From NCBI RefSeq assembly GCF_002234595.1, contig NZ_NMUL01000079.1:1-33390 (forward strand): a stretch of 33,390 bases of DNA, given 5' to 3'. The notes below the pieces were generated by a model. The model had not been told where the DNA came from. It searched no databases and was given only the letters and a program-made list of their open reading frames with translations. The DNA comes from Amycolatopsis vastitatis. Lineage in GTDB: Bacteria > Actinomycetota > Actinomycetes > Mycobacteriales > Pseudonocardiaceae. The position numbers and the translations under genes are program-made. Numbering within the stretch: the stretch's first letter is position 1; every line of letters begins with the position of its first letter. This document shows positions 1 through 8,054 of the stretch, one piece after another.

Positions 1-174
1 AGTGCCGACGTTGAGCGCGCCGAACAGGTTGGTCGTGCCGTGCCGCACATAGTCGTGCGTGCGCTTCTCGGTCACGGTGAAGTCGATCGGCAGCAGCGGC
101 TGGGTCCGATCCAGTGCCTGGATCTGGGTCTTCTCATCGACACTGAGCACGACCGCTACGTAAAGACAACAGAA
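1..174 (-). pseudogene. IS630-family transposase fragment, truncated at its N-terminal side and cut by the window edge
   Basis: Reading the minus strand from about 160 to 1 gives an uninterrupted segment containing SVDEKTQIQALDRTQP, then KRTHDYVRHGTTNLF. This is the DDE-domain core of IS630-family transposases; the D of SVDEK is the first or second catalytic Asp region. Going upstream the similarity stops around 160 and an in-frame TAA lies at 175-177, so the N-terminal half (helix-turn-helix domains) is missing. The C-terminal side leaves the window, so I cannot say whether it is intact. No terminal inverted repeat is identifiable at the 160-185 junction. The fragment abuts the stop codon of the next minus-strand gene, which suggests an old transposition or deletion at this edge. 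Confidence 0.85.
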
Positions 175-184
175 TTACGCAGCA

Positions 185-820
185 CTAGGGCACCGCGCGG
201 CTCAGCTGCTCGGACAGGACCCGCACGTCGTCGCCCGTGGCGAGCAAGAGCCCGGTTTCGGCCATCAGCTGTTCCTGATCGGCATCCACCTCGGCCTCGG
301 GCGAGCGCATCGGCTCCGCCACAACCGGAGCACACTGATCGTCGAGGATCAACGCCCACGGTTCGACGCGGCGTGCGACCAGCTCAGGTCCGCGAGATCG
401 CAGGCTGAACGTCTCCACCATCACGAATGTCTGCATTCCGTCGGCAAGAGCGGCATAGTCCTCGCCACAGATGCGTGTCACCGACACGCTTCGGTCCGAA
501 CGGTCATACGAGCAGACCAGCACCACCTCGTCGACGGGATCGAACACGGGCCGCCGCACGGGTGCCTGCCCGACGAGGCGGACCAATGCGTTGCGGACGG
601 GGCCAAGTTCAAAGGGCAGCCACCACATTGCGGCGATCGTGCGAGGCCTGAACCATGTCAGGTAGACGATTGGAGCCGCGCCGAAGACCAGGCCGGTAAG
701 CAGGCTGAGTGCTCCGTCCCCGGGGTGCCACCACACGTTGGCGAACGCGCCGATCGCGAAGGTCGCGCAGACGATCGCCATGAGGTCGCAGCAGCGACGG
801 AGAATTATGTGCAGTCGCAT
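185..820 (-). CDS. Hypothetical protein with two N-terminal transmembrane segments
   Basis: The product is 211 residues. Two hydrophobic segments are visible at about residues 8-30 and 36-56, followed by a soluble, acidic domain of about 140 residues that ends in a Leu/Glu-rich helix. I do not recognise a family. The chosen ATG at 820 overlaps the stop of the upstream gene as TGATG, the usual arrangement for translational coupling. An in-frame ATG at 835 is possible but would give a longer overlap. With the preceding gene it forms a two-gene unit whose product is probably anchored in the membrane with its C-terminal domain in the cytoplasm; the topology is inferred only from hydrophobicity. 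Confidence 0.75.
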   Translation of the reverse strand: MRLHIILRRCCDLMAIVCATFAIGAFANVWWHPGDGALSLLTGLVFGAAPIVYLTWFRPRTIAAMWWLPFELGPVRNALVRLVGQAPVRRPVFDPVDEVVLVCSYDRSDRSVSVTRICGEDYAALADGMQTFVMVETFSLRSRGPELVARRVEPWALILDDQCAPVVAEPMRSPEAEVDADQEQLMAETGLLLATGDDVRVLSEQLSRAVP

Positions 821-1425
821 CAATGTTCCCCGCATGTCGCGCTGAGGAACTCGGCGTCACGTTCGCTGGAGGCGGATCGAACCCGTCGGGGCGGGTCTTC
901 GAGTTCGAGGATGTCGGTGTGCAGGCCCATGATCGCAGCGGCGGTCGGTGCGATCAGATACGGCCAGTCACTGTTCACACCCGTCCAGATGCCCACCTGT
1001 TGCCATCGATTCCCGTTGACCAGCCGCATTTCGATGTCGACGTGACGAGCGGCGTCACAGCTCGCAGGAGGCGTGGTCGGTTCGTGCAGGACGACGACGA
1101 GATCGCCGTCGTGGCGTTCGTCGGGTGTCGGCAACGTGGTCAACCACCTACCGGTCATGTGCAGCACGTCGCCGTCGCGGTCGAGGTCGAAATCGTCGAC
1201 TATGTCGATCTCGGTCAGCAGGATGGCCTGGAAGTCCTCAGGGCAGCGCACGGGAATCGGGTGGTCGGCGGGTGCCAGAACGATGTCGTTCGGGATGCCG
1301 CTCCGCTTCTCGTCGCTTGACATCATGACATCGCCGGCGCCGGCGCCGGCGGGCGGCTCGAATTCGTCCACAGGAGACACGTCCTTCGTGAAGGTGGACC
1401 GTACGTCGGTCCATGACGCATCCAT
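820..1425 (-). CDS. Hypothetical soluble protein, coupled to the downstream membrane protein
   Basis: The product is 201 residues from the ATG at 1425. That ATG has GGAG five bases upstream, a better start than the TTG at 1452, which extends the frame but lies inside a TTGACA-like sequence. An Ala-Gly stretch (residues about 26-31) is encoded by three tandem GCCGGC units at 1333-1350. The rest is an acidic alpha/beta-looking sequence without signal peptide or membrane segment. A start at the Met-Met pair near 1323-1326 cannot be excluded. The stop overlaps the next ATG by one base. No family is recognised. The upstream region carries a perfect 12-bp inverted repeat shared with the divergent regulator gene. 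Confidence 0.7.
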   Translation of the reverse strand: MDASWTDVRSTFTKDVSPVDEFEPPAGAGAGDVMMSSDEKRSGIPNDIVLAPADHPIPVRCPEDFQAILLTEIDIVDDFDLDRDGDVLHMTGRWLTTLPTPDERHDGDLVVVLHEPTTPPASCDAARHVDIEMRLVNGNRWQQVGIWTGVNSDWPYLIAPTAAAIMGLHTDILELEDPPRRVRSASSERDAEFLSATCGEH

Positions 1426-1446
1426 GGACGCTCCGTGCACGCCCGG

Positions 1447-1551
1447 TGTCAAGCGAACACAACCGGGCCCGTCGAGAAACCTCGAACGCTACTGGAGAAC
1501 GCTAAGCGCGCGTCCACAAGAGACCATTGAAGTTGCATGGTTCGCTTGACA
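1447..1551. promoter_or_regulatory. Perfect 12-bp inverted repeat in the divergent intergenic region
   Basis: TGTCAAGCGAAC at 1447-1458 and its exact reverse complement GTTCGCTTGACA at 1540-1551 face each other across 81 bases. They lie between the minus-strand gene starting at 1425 and the plus-strand regulator starting at 1675. Each arm contains TTGACA, the consensus -35 hexamer, pointing outward toward the gene it precedes. The plus-strand copy has only a weak -10 candidate. The arms could be operators for the winged-helix protein encoded next to them, twin promoters, or both. Assignment to promoters is inference; the repeat itself is seen directly. Confidence 0.6.
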
Positions 1552-1674
1552 TGGAGGCAGTGACGAAGCGTTCATAGTCGTGTAGCCCGAACCACCGGAT
1601 GCGCACCGGCGGGCCACGCCCCGGCCGGGGCATGACCACCAACCCATTCCGTACCCGGACACATGGAGTTCGTC

Positions 1675-2598
1675 ATGTCCCCCACGAACCGCAACAACCG
1701 CACTGCCGTCACCGACGACCGCCACCTGCACGCCGTGACCGACAACCCCGGCCAGCAGAACACACCGAACACCGAGGACAAGGTCCACGCCGCACTGGCC
1801 GCCACCCCCGGCTCCACCACCGCTACGCTGGCGATAGCCGCCGGGGTCGGCCGTTCGACCGCCGCGAAGATCCTGGCCCGCTGGGATCGCGACGGGACCG
1901 TGATCCGCACCGCAGGCGACAGCCCGCGCAACCCCAGCACCTGGATCCTCGCATCGTCCGGCTGTGACCCCGCCGCACCCGCCACCGAAGGGACGCAGCC
2001 CGACGCGACGGCGCCGCCCAGCAGCGACCAGGCAACCGATTACGCCAGCGACACCGACGACACCTCAACGCCCCAGCAAACGGTGCCGACAACGGCCACC
2101 TCCACCGACGGTAACGACTCCACCCCGGACACCACGACGGCGGAAGGACCTGGGAGCGCACCGAAGACCGACGACGACACCGACGCCACCATCGACGAGG
2201 CGCCCACCCTGCCCGCCGACACGAAGGTCGGCAGCACCACCCCGCCGCCCGGTGCGGCACCGATGGATCCGGCGGACGCCCGAACCGAGCCCACGCCCAC
2301 TTCGGCCGTGACCCCTGCGGCCTCGGACGTCACCGGGATCGTCCCCACGGACGGGGAGCGACTGCCCAAGGGTGGGCTGCGGGCCTTGGTGGAGGAGTAC
2401 TTGACCGAACACCCGGGCAAGGATTTCGGACCCGCGAAGATCGGCAAGGTGCTCGGCCGTTCGGGCGGCGCGGTCAACAACGCCCTGGAGAAGCTGGTCG
2501 CCGACGGGTACGCGATCAAAACCTGTGAGGCGCCGAAGCGGTTCGCCATCAACCCGGACAAGACCGACGTCCCGGCGACAGCCGACGGTATCGAATAG
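1675..2598 (+). CDS. DNA-binding protein with two winged-helix domains joined by a long disordered linker
   Basis: The product is 307 residues from the ATG at 1675, which has GGAG six bases upstream; an in-frame ATG at 1663 is less well placed. Residues about 34-90 look like a winged helix-turn-helix (GVGRSTAAKILARWDRDG). Residues about 95-230 are a Thr/Pro/Asp-rich acidic linker, probably disordered. Residues about 233-294 form a second winged helix (GKVLGRSGGAVNNALEKL). This C-terminal domain aligns closely with residues 22-84 of the AAA+ ATPase encoded at 15220-16359 (shared pattern P-x-x-I-x-x-x-LG-x-S-x-GAV-x-NAL-x-KL-x-ADG). It is probably a transcription factor or partition-type DNA binder; its target is unknown. 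A strong hairpin follows the stop. Confidence 0.85.
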   Translation: MSPTNRNNRTAVTDDRHLHAVTDNPGQQNTPNTEDKVHAALAATPGSTTATLAIAAGVGRSTAAKILARWDRDGTVIRTAGDSPRNPSTWILASSGCDPAAPATEGTQPDATAPPSSDQATDYASDTDDTSTPQQTVPTTATSTDGNDSTPDTTTAEGPGSAPKTDDDTDATIDEAPTLPADTKVGSTTPPPGAAPMDPADARTEPTPTSAVTPAASDVTGIVPTDGERLPKGGLRALVEEYLTEHPGKDFGPAKIGKVLGRSGGAVNNALEKLVADGYAIKTCEAPKRFAINPDKTDVPATADGIE

Positions 2599-2637
2599 CC
2601 CAGCCCCAGAGCACCCACCGCCAAGTCACCTACCGGG

Positions 2638-2677
2638 GCGTAGGGCCGTCGCCACGCATCCGGCGACCGCCCTACGC
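2638..2677 (+). terminator. Strong hairpin, probable terminator of the winged-helix gene
   Basis: Two 16-base arms (2638-2653 and 2662-2677) pair with one C-C mismatch around an 8-base loop, 40 bases after the stop codon at 2598. There is no clear U-tract, which is common in high-GC actinobacteria. It lies between convergent genes, so it may stop transcription from both sides. Confidence 0.75.
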
Positions 2678-2941
2678 GCGGATTTCTCCGACATAGACTC
2701 GTTACACGATCAGCGACAAACAAGACGATCGGGCTCAGCCGGGGCAGGTTCAGGTGTTTGTCGAGCGTCAGTTGAGCTGGCCGGAGACAAGGCGCTGACT
2801 AGCGGCGGGAGATATAGACTGACGCGCCCGGCGGACGTTGGCGTCGAACCCTCTGGACCTTTCGCATGAAACCATGCGGGTATCACGGTAACGCCCATCC
2901 GCGCGTTAGGCAGCATGGAGACGCGATCCATAATGCCGTTG
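2678..2941. other. Gene-free convergent intergenic region
   Basis: I find no convincing coding frame here. The only structure noted is an 8-bp inverted repeat, CGACAAAC at 2714-2721 and GTTTGTCG at 2756-2763. The same octamer occurs at 16830-16837 upstream of the large minus-strand cluster. No terminator with a U-tract is evident for the NACHT gene that ends at 2942. Confidence 0.5.
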
Positions 2942-5900
2942 TCAGTTCTTTTCAATCGGAGTGATCGTCATCCGGAACCCACTCGCCCCAGCGAGAGCGG
3001 CGACGCAGATCTGCTGCTCGAGACTGGCAGGATCGGGCGAGGACTGGCAGTCAGTAAAGATGGACCGCGAATCATCTTTGAGCCAGTTCAAGCCGACCGC
3101 AGTCGGTTCGCGGACCAGCGGCCGGAGCTGGGGCACCTGGTCGGCCGCGACGAGCGCGGTGCCTCCGCCGCACTGGCGAAGCCGGTTCACCAGCTCCGCG
3201 GTCACCTCGACAGCCCTCAAATCGAAGGCGAAGGTCCGATAGTCGCTCCGAGAGCGCCTGATCTCGAAGCATTCCGAATCGCTGATACCGTCGGTAATGG
3301 TGGGAGCGCCGCGATTGTCCGCGACCGAGCCGAGCCACCTCTGGGCCAATTGCTCGCGCAGGCTGTCAGACAGGTCGCGGTAACCCAGCTTGGAAGTCGC
3401 GAAGATCATGTGGAAGTCGTCGACGGCCCGATTGTCGACGGCGTCATTGTCGAGGTCCAGTGCGGTGTATTGCGGGTGCCACCCCAACGACGTCGACTGG
3501 AGATATTCGGCCGTCAGCTCGTTCGCATCCGCGGCTCGGAGGTCTCCGGTGTCTTTCTGCACCAGCGTCAGCTCAAACGCGGAACCAGCCGTCTTGGCCG
3601 CTTTGGTCAGGCCGGCCAGCACCTCATGCCACTCAAGCGCCGTGACGCGATCCAGCTTCCCCAAGACGACGATCCTGGCGGTGTGGAACGAGTCACCCTT
3701 CGTGGTCGCGAGCCCGGTGAGCGTGTCTCGGTCGGCCGAGCTCATGGTCAGACCTTCCCAGTCCCGTCCGGTCAGTTCCGCGAAGCAGCCGGACAGATCC
3801 CCGATGACGGTGCGCTGCATCCGGTCGTCCACGTGCCCGATCCCCACCGGTCGGCACCCGGCGGGCTCCACCGAACCGATCGCCACGACCGTGGCCGCTG
3901 CCGTGATCCCGACCACGGCGGCTGATAAGCGACTCCGCCGGGGTCGCTCCTCAGGTGAGGACAGGTGCGGATCCGCCACCAACCGGTCCTGCAGGCGGAC
4001 GTGCCAGAACTGATAGGAGCTGCCCGCCACTCGGAGCAGACCGCGGGTCCGCGCGTCGGCCAGGAAATCCATTAGATGCCAAGGCAGCTCGCCTCGCACC
4101 GACAGCCGAGTCCGGGCGACGACAAAGCGGGGCCACGGACGGATCACCAGAATTCCGATCGCGTATAGCGCACCAAGCAGGATGCTCAGCACCGTCAGGA
4201 CCGGCAAGCCATACCAGCCCAGCAACCAAGGGACGTGGTCCTCGATCGGGGGAAGGTGCAAATCGACCACCGCCGGCTTCCCGAGAAAGAGCGCGACCCG
4301 TTGCCCGATGTGCCCGGCGAGCGCAGCGGACACCGTCATGGCCAGAACAGCCGTCGTCGAGACGAGCAGCGCCGCGGCGGCCGCGGCCAGCAACGCCGAG
4401 CGGCGTTCCCTGCGAAGCAATTCTGGCGGGGGCAACGGACCGGATCGTTGAGGGCGGCGGGCCAGCAGTTCCACCCAGGCCAGAGCGGCGCCGGACACTG
4501 CGGACAGTGCAAGCAGCATGCCGAACTGCGTGGCTGACGTCACGATCTTGTTCTCAGTGTCGGTTTCCGCCGCCGCCAGCCACACGAGGAAGCCGGGCAG
4601 GAAGATCAGCGACGCTCCCGTGAGCGCGGCTTGGCGAGCACGCCTGCTTTCGTGGCTGACCGCGGCGGGCGAATTCAGGATGGCGGCGGCCATGCCCACA
4701 CCTGGGTTTTTCGGGAAGATGGTTTCGTAGCAAATCTCGGTGACCAGCAGCACGACGAGTCCGACCGGCACCCCGACTGCGACGGCAACCCACGGCGAGA
4801 GAGTCCGCGGCGCTAGCTGCCACCAATTCAAGTTTCGATCGCCGTGCTCGTGCAGGTGGACCGCCAGGTAGCTGAGCCATCGCCGGGCGTCGTCGCCGGA
4901 CCACCTGCGCTTCGGTCCGACAGCCGCCAGGACGTCGTCGGAGTAGGCCGTCCCGATCATGGTGTCGATCAGGTGGTCCTCGACGTCGTGCCGGCTGGTG
5001 AACCGAGTCTGGTCGAGCAGTTCTCCCGGGTCTCGGTCCGCGTACGCGGACATGAACAGCGACAGCATCAAGGGAGTGCCGAGTGCAGCTGCGAACGGAG
5101 TGCTCGGCGCGCGTTCGACGACCTTCGCCGCTGTGGCCCACGAGCGGTCTTGGGTCAGCTGGGCCAGAATGTCGGGTACACTGATCGGCTTAATTTCGAC
5201 CACCGGCGCCCGCCTGAGCCGCGGCGCCCCGCCATCGATCTCGCTCGCGTACTCGGCCGACCGACATGTCACCACTAGCGGACGGTCACCGTCTAGCACC
5301 TTGTTGATCCGACGGATGGCGCTACGGCGCAGGTGCTCGGGCAGTTCATCGAGTCCGTCGAGAACTGGAAGCAGCCGTGGTCGCACGAGCAGCGCGCGAG
5401 GAGTCCGCTCGTCGCCGTTGAAGTGGGTGGTTGCCAGTTCGCGGACCAGCCAATCGTCAAGCGACTCCGTGACGGGGTCCCAAGAGGACAGTGACAGGAA
5501 CACCGGGACTGGGCGGCCGGGCTGCCATCGGCGAAGCAGGCCGATCGTCACCATGATGCCCATGAACGTCTTGCCCGCGCCCGGCTCGCCGATCACGACC
5601 AGCCGCTTGCTGGGGATCTGTTCGAACGCTTCTGCAAGGTGCATAGTGGCTTCGTCGGGATTGTCCTCGAGCCGGCCCGTGAGATTCAGTCGCACATCGC
5701 CGACTGGCGTCGCGCTTCCGAAGACCTCGGCCGGGTCCGCGGCCAGCCCGGGTACTTCGGCCCAGGTCAGGGGAATCGGGCGGGAACCGCCGAACCGCTC
5801 GCGTCGGTGCCGGATCTCTCGGTCCCACTCCACGAGCAGCTCGTCGGCGAGGTCCGCGGCAGCAGTGTCGACCCGCGGTGGTGGCTGAGGGCGCCGGAGG

Positions 5901-6082
5901 ACGAGCATGACGGTGGTAAATGTCGTGGCGAGGCTGAGCAGTACTCCAGTGATGCTGCTGTAGGAGTCGTTGTTCTGGAGTGAGTTCGTCAGGAGGACAG
6001 TAAGTACAACACCGACCACGGCGAAGCCAGCGGCAACGGTCAACCGGAGGAGCAGACGACGCCGTCGCGGGGTCACGGGCAT
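2942..6082 (-). CDS. Membrane-embedded NACHT-domain STAND NTPase with an unknown C-terminal domain
   Basis: The product is 1046 residues. Two membrane segments (about 9-31 and 43-62) precede a NACHT NTPase: P-loop GEPGAGKT at 165-172, Walker B LLPVLDGLDELPE at 237-249 with the acidic cluster typical of NACHT, and a sensor-1-like strand ending in TCR at 271-273. After a winged-helix-like stretch come about five more hydrophobic segments (431-452, 488-505, 517-540, 562-592, 619-648). Residues near 682-700 carry the GLLRVAGSSYQFWHVRLQD element found at the end of many actinobacterial NACHT proteins. A further hydrophobic segment (about 720-737) is followed by a 300-residue soluble tail that I do not recognise. 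NACHT proteins sense a ligand and oligomerise; several bacterial members are antiphage effectors. Here no separate effector gene is adjacent, so the membrane or tail region may be the effector or sensor. That role is inference. Confidence 0.9.
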   Translation of the reverse strand: MPVTPRRRRLLLRLTVAAGFAVVGVVLTVLLTNSLQNNDSYSSITGVLLSLATTFTTVMLVLRRPQPPPRVDTAAADLADELLVEWDREIRHRRERFGGSRPIPLTWAEVPGLAADPAEVFGSATPVGDVRLNLTGRLEDNPDEATMHLAEAFEQIPSKRLVVIGEPGAGKTFMGIMVTIGLLRRWQPGRPVPVFLSLSSWDPVTESLDDWLVRELATTHFNGDERTPRALLVRPRLLPVLDGLDELPEHLRRSAIRRINKVLDGDRPLVVTCRSAEYASEIDGGAPRLRRAPVVEIKPISVPDILAQLTQDRSWATAAKVVERAPSTPFAAALGTPLMLSLFMSAYADRDPGELLDQTRFTSRHDVEDHLIDTMIGTAYSDDVLAAVGPKRRWSGDDARRWLSYLAVHLHEHGDRNLNWWQLAPRTLSPWVAVAVGVPVGLVVLLVTEICYETIFPKNPGVGMAAAILNSPAAVSHESRRARQAALTGASLIFLPGFLVWLAAAETDTENKIVTSATQFGMLLALSAVSGAALAWVELLARRPQRSGPLPPPELLRRERRSALLAAAAAALLVSTTAVLAMTVSAALAGHIGQRVALFLGKPAVVDLHLPPIEDHVPWLLGWYGLPVLTVLSILLGALYAIGILVIRPWPRFVVARTRLSVRGELPWHLMDFLADARTRGLLRVAGSSYQFWHVRLQDRLVADPHLSSPEERPRRSRLSAAVVGITAAATVVAIGSVEPAGCRPVGIGHVDDRMQRTVIGDLSGCFAELTGRDWEGLTMSSADRDTLTGLATTKGDSFHTARIVVLGKLDRVTALEWHEVLAGLTKAAKTAGSAFELTLVQKDTGDLRAADANELTAEYLQSTSLGWHPQYTALDLDNDAVDNRAVDDFHMIFATSKLGYRDLSDSLREQLAQRWLGSVADNRGAPTITDGISDSECFEIRRSRSDYRTFAFDLRAVEVTAELVNRLRQCGGGTALVAADQVPQLRPLVREPTAVGLNWLKDDSRSIFTDCQSSPDPASLEQQICVAALAGASGFRMTITPIEKN

Positions 6083-6542
6083 GGGTGGCCTACCTCAAGG
6101 TCGGAAGTGGACATCCTCCTAAGTCGCGGTGTCCCAGTTTCCTGTAACAGATGACAGCCATATTTTCCCGACCAGTCGTTAAAGCGCGCTGGTGTGTCGG
6201 CTGGTGCTCGCGCGTCACCTGTCGTTCGGTTAGACGATCAAGGAAGCCGGTGTGACCCGACTGGCGGAAGCGGCACCGAGGGGCACTCCCGGCCACTAGA
6301 CAGGCATCCTCCGAGGCCGCCGAGGACTACCGCAAGCTGTCTAGGCGGCCTTGGCCGCGTGCCTTATGTTCGCGGGTCGCGCCTCGACTGCCCGGAAACG
6401 GACAGAACCGTCACCACCGGCCGAGTCCGGAAGGCATCACCCTGCCGTCCGCCAATCGGATTGAGCGGAAGTGATAGTCGTTGAGGGAACGGTTCGGAGG
6501 CCGTTGGGCAGTTCACATAGTCCGGCTGTCCGGCGGCGACGT
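6083..6542. other. Gene-free region between the NACHT gene and the minus-strand cluster
   Basis: No coding frame here looks real. The 6110-6190 part is relatively AT-rich and lies upstream of the NACHT gene, so it probably holds its promoter; I cannot assign -35/-10 boxes with confidence. A short GC palindrome (GCGGCC-TT-GGCCGC, 6345-6358) is present but too small to call a terminator for the 6543 gene. Confidence 0.5.
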
Positions 6543-7322
6543 TCACTGTCCCTCGGATTTCTCGGTCACGACCTCGAAAGCCCACTCCGGGGTGTCGATG
6601 CGGTAGTTGCCGTCCGGGTCGGGGCTGATGCGGACCGGCAGGTAGCCGTTGCGAGCGCGGAGGTGCTGGTGGACGTGGACCAGGGTGTCGCCGTCGAAGT
6701 ACACCTGCGGGTGTTCGTCGGGGCGGCGGGCGTGGTTGGTCGTGCACCACGCGGCGACGGCCTCGGCGATCTCCGGCCGGAACACCGGCACCCACGCCCG
6801 CTCGGGCCAGGCGTCGATCCGGGCCGGGAACGCGCTTCCGGGCAGGGTGGTGGGGTCGCAGGTGACCAGGGTCTCGCCCGGACGCGGGTGGCGGCGGGCG
6901 GCGTCGCGCAGGACCTCGTTCTGGCGGTCGAGGAGGGCGGGGGTGCGGGTCGGGCCGGAGAGGAACCAGCGGCCCAGCTCGCCGAGCGGGTAGCGGCCGT
7001 CGTCGCCGCGGGCGATCTCGTAGCGCTGGTGAGCGGCGTCCCCGGTGAAGACGACCAGCAGGTCGCCTTCGGTGCGGGCCAGCGGGTACCAGTCGGGATC
7101 GACCGGGTAGACCAGGTTCAGCCACTCGCACAGGGCGTCGGCGACCTCGCGGCGCAGCCGGGGTCGTACCCAGGGTCCGTGGTGGCGTCGGGGTTCGATC
7201 ATGGCGGGAAAGCTGACCTGGTGCGGCTCGCCGTGGGCGGCGGGCACGAGCTCGATCCAGTGCTCGCCGGCGACGAGATCGACGCTCCCGGGCAAGTCAT
7301 CGGTGGTGGTGAGGGTGCTCAT
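6543..7322 (-). CDS. Hypothetical protein, last gene of the MoxR/VWA cluster
   Basis: The product is 259 residues, soluble, rich in Trp, Arg and Pro, with no signal peptide or membrane segment. Two halves each carry a His/Arg-rich stretch, but I see no known catalytic motif. The ATG at 7322 lies inside the end of the preceding gene (26-base overlap), so the two are translated from one message. It is the last gene of a minus-strand run that begins at 16739. I do not recognise the family. It does not contain the DFYxGxG block of its neighbours. Confidence 0.8.
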   Translation of the reverse strand: MSTLTTTDDLPGSVDLVAGEHWIELVPAAHGEPHQVSFPAMIEPRRHHGPWVRPRLRREVADALCEWLNLVYPVDPDWYPLARTEGDLLVVFTGDAAHQRYEIARGDDGRYPLGELGRWFLSGPTRTPALLDRQNEVLRDAARRHPRPGETLVTCDPTTLPGSAFPARIDAWPERAWVPVFRPEIAEAVAAWCTTNHARRPDEHPQVYFDGDTLVHVHQHLRARNGYLPVRISPDPDGNYRIDTPEWAFEVVTEKSEGQ

Positions 7323-7653
7323 CGCGTGTCTCCGTTGCCGATCGTTCTGTGCGGTGTGTCGGGGGGGTCCAGCGATGCGTGGCCGGGTCCCAGGTGGCGG
7401 TGGTCATCAGCCGGTTGAGGTCGGGCATTCCTGGGCCGAGCATCCAGCCGAACTCCATGCACTCGGCTTCCCCGGGCCACCGTCCAGTCCATACGTCCTG
7501 GGGACAGCGGCACGAGTTGTGGCCAAGACGCTGCAGCCCGGTGGCCAGACAGCGCGCGACATCGCACCTGTCGTCGTGGATCTGACCGATCCCGGCGTCG
7601 CATTTCGGGCAGTTCGGCTCCAGCGGTGTGGTGTCGGGGCGGTGCGTGGTCAT
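7297..7653 (-). CDS. Small Cys/His-rich protein, putative zinc binder
   Basis: The product is 118 residues. The start is fixed by an ATGA overlap (7650-7653) with the stop of the preceding gene; the frame stays open further upstream, but that part is a shadow. CPKC at residues 15-18 is followed by His26, Cys30, Cys35, Cys48 and Cys50, so one or two metal sites are likely. The central pattern (CLATGLQRLGH...DVWTGRWPGEAE) resembles small hypothetical proteins common on actinobacterial plasmids, phages and integrative elements. Function is unknown. The C-terminus ends in a His-rich tail (HPHHH). Confidence 0.8.
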   Translation of the reverse strand: MTTHRPDTTPLEPNCPKCDAGIGQIHDDRCDVARCLATGLQRLGHNSCRCPQDVWTGRWPGEAECMEFGWMLGPGMPDLNRLMTTATWDPATHRWTPPTHRTERSATETRDEHPHHHR

Positions 7654-8009
7654 GCCGTCCTCCCGGGCTTGCTGTGAATGTCTCGGAGCAGCGTGTCCCA
7701 CTGGTAAGCCTCGGACCCGAGGGCGGTGTTGAGCCGGTAGCCGTCGGCTTTGAGGCGCAGCTGGGTGGCAACTTGCGCGGCGCCGGCCGTGAGGGCCTCG
7801 GCGAGGCGCAGATGCATGCCCGCCCAGTCCATGCATTTCCGGTACGCGTCCTGGTCGGCGGCGCGGCTGCTGAGGTGCGGGTGCATCTCGCGGGCGCGGA
7901 CGAACCACGTCTCGGCGGCGGCGTAGTGCTCGGCGGCGCTGCGCGGACCTACCGTCGCAGCTGCCGTTGTCCTGGATGATGGTGAGGTCGGTGAGCTGTG
8001 GTCGGTCAT
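7650..8009 (-). CDS. Small helical hypothetical protein
   Basis: The product is 119 residues. The sequence from residue 25 onward is Ala-rich and predicted by eye to be helical (AAEHYAAAETWFVRAREMH...), resembling a tetratricopeptide-like helix pair, but too short to call a TPR. A GGAGG ribosome site lies six bases before the ATG at 8009. The stop overlaps the next ATG by four bases. There is no membrane segment. Function is unknown. Confidence 0.8.
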   Translation of the reverse strand: MTDHSSPTSPSSRTTAAATVGPRSAAEHYAAAETWFVRAREMHPHLSSRAADQDAYRKCMDWAGMHLRLAEALTAGAAQVATQLRLKADGYRLNTALGSEAYQWDTLLRDIHSKPGRTA

Positions 8010-8054
8010 GGTGTCCTCCGGATCGTCGTGCGCGGTGGAGTGAGCTAGCGGATG

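Noticed and set aside
871..890. A tRNA-like T-loop text (GGGTTCGATCC on the minus strand)
   Set aside because: The flanking bases do not form a T-stem or acceptor stem and it lies inside a coding gene.
1333..1350. GCCGGC tandem triplet as a slippage switch
   Set aside because: The units are six bases, so changes would keep the frame and only alter an Ala-Gly stretch.
2915..3925. Plus-strand 336-residue frame opposite the NACHT C-terminus
   Set aside because: Shadow of the NACHT coding strand; the minus-strand frame has clear domains and continuous coding character.
6090..6296. 68-residue minus-strand frame upstream of the NACHT gene
   Set aside because: No ribosome site, composition like non-coding DNA, and it covers the likely NACHT promoter.
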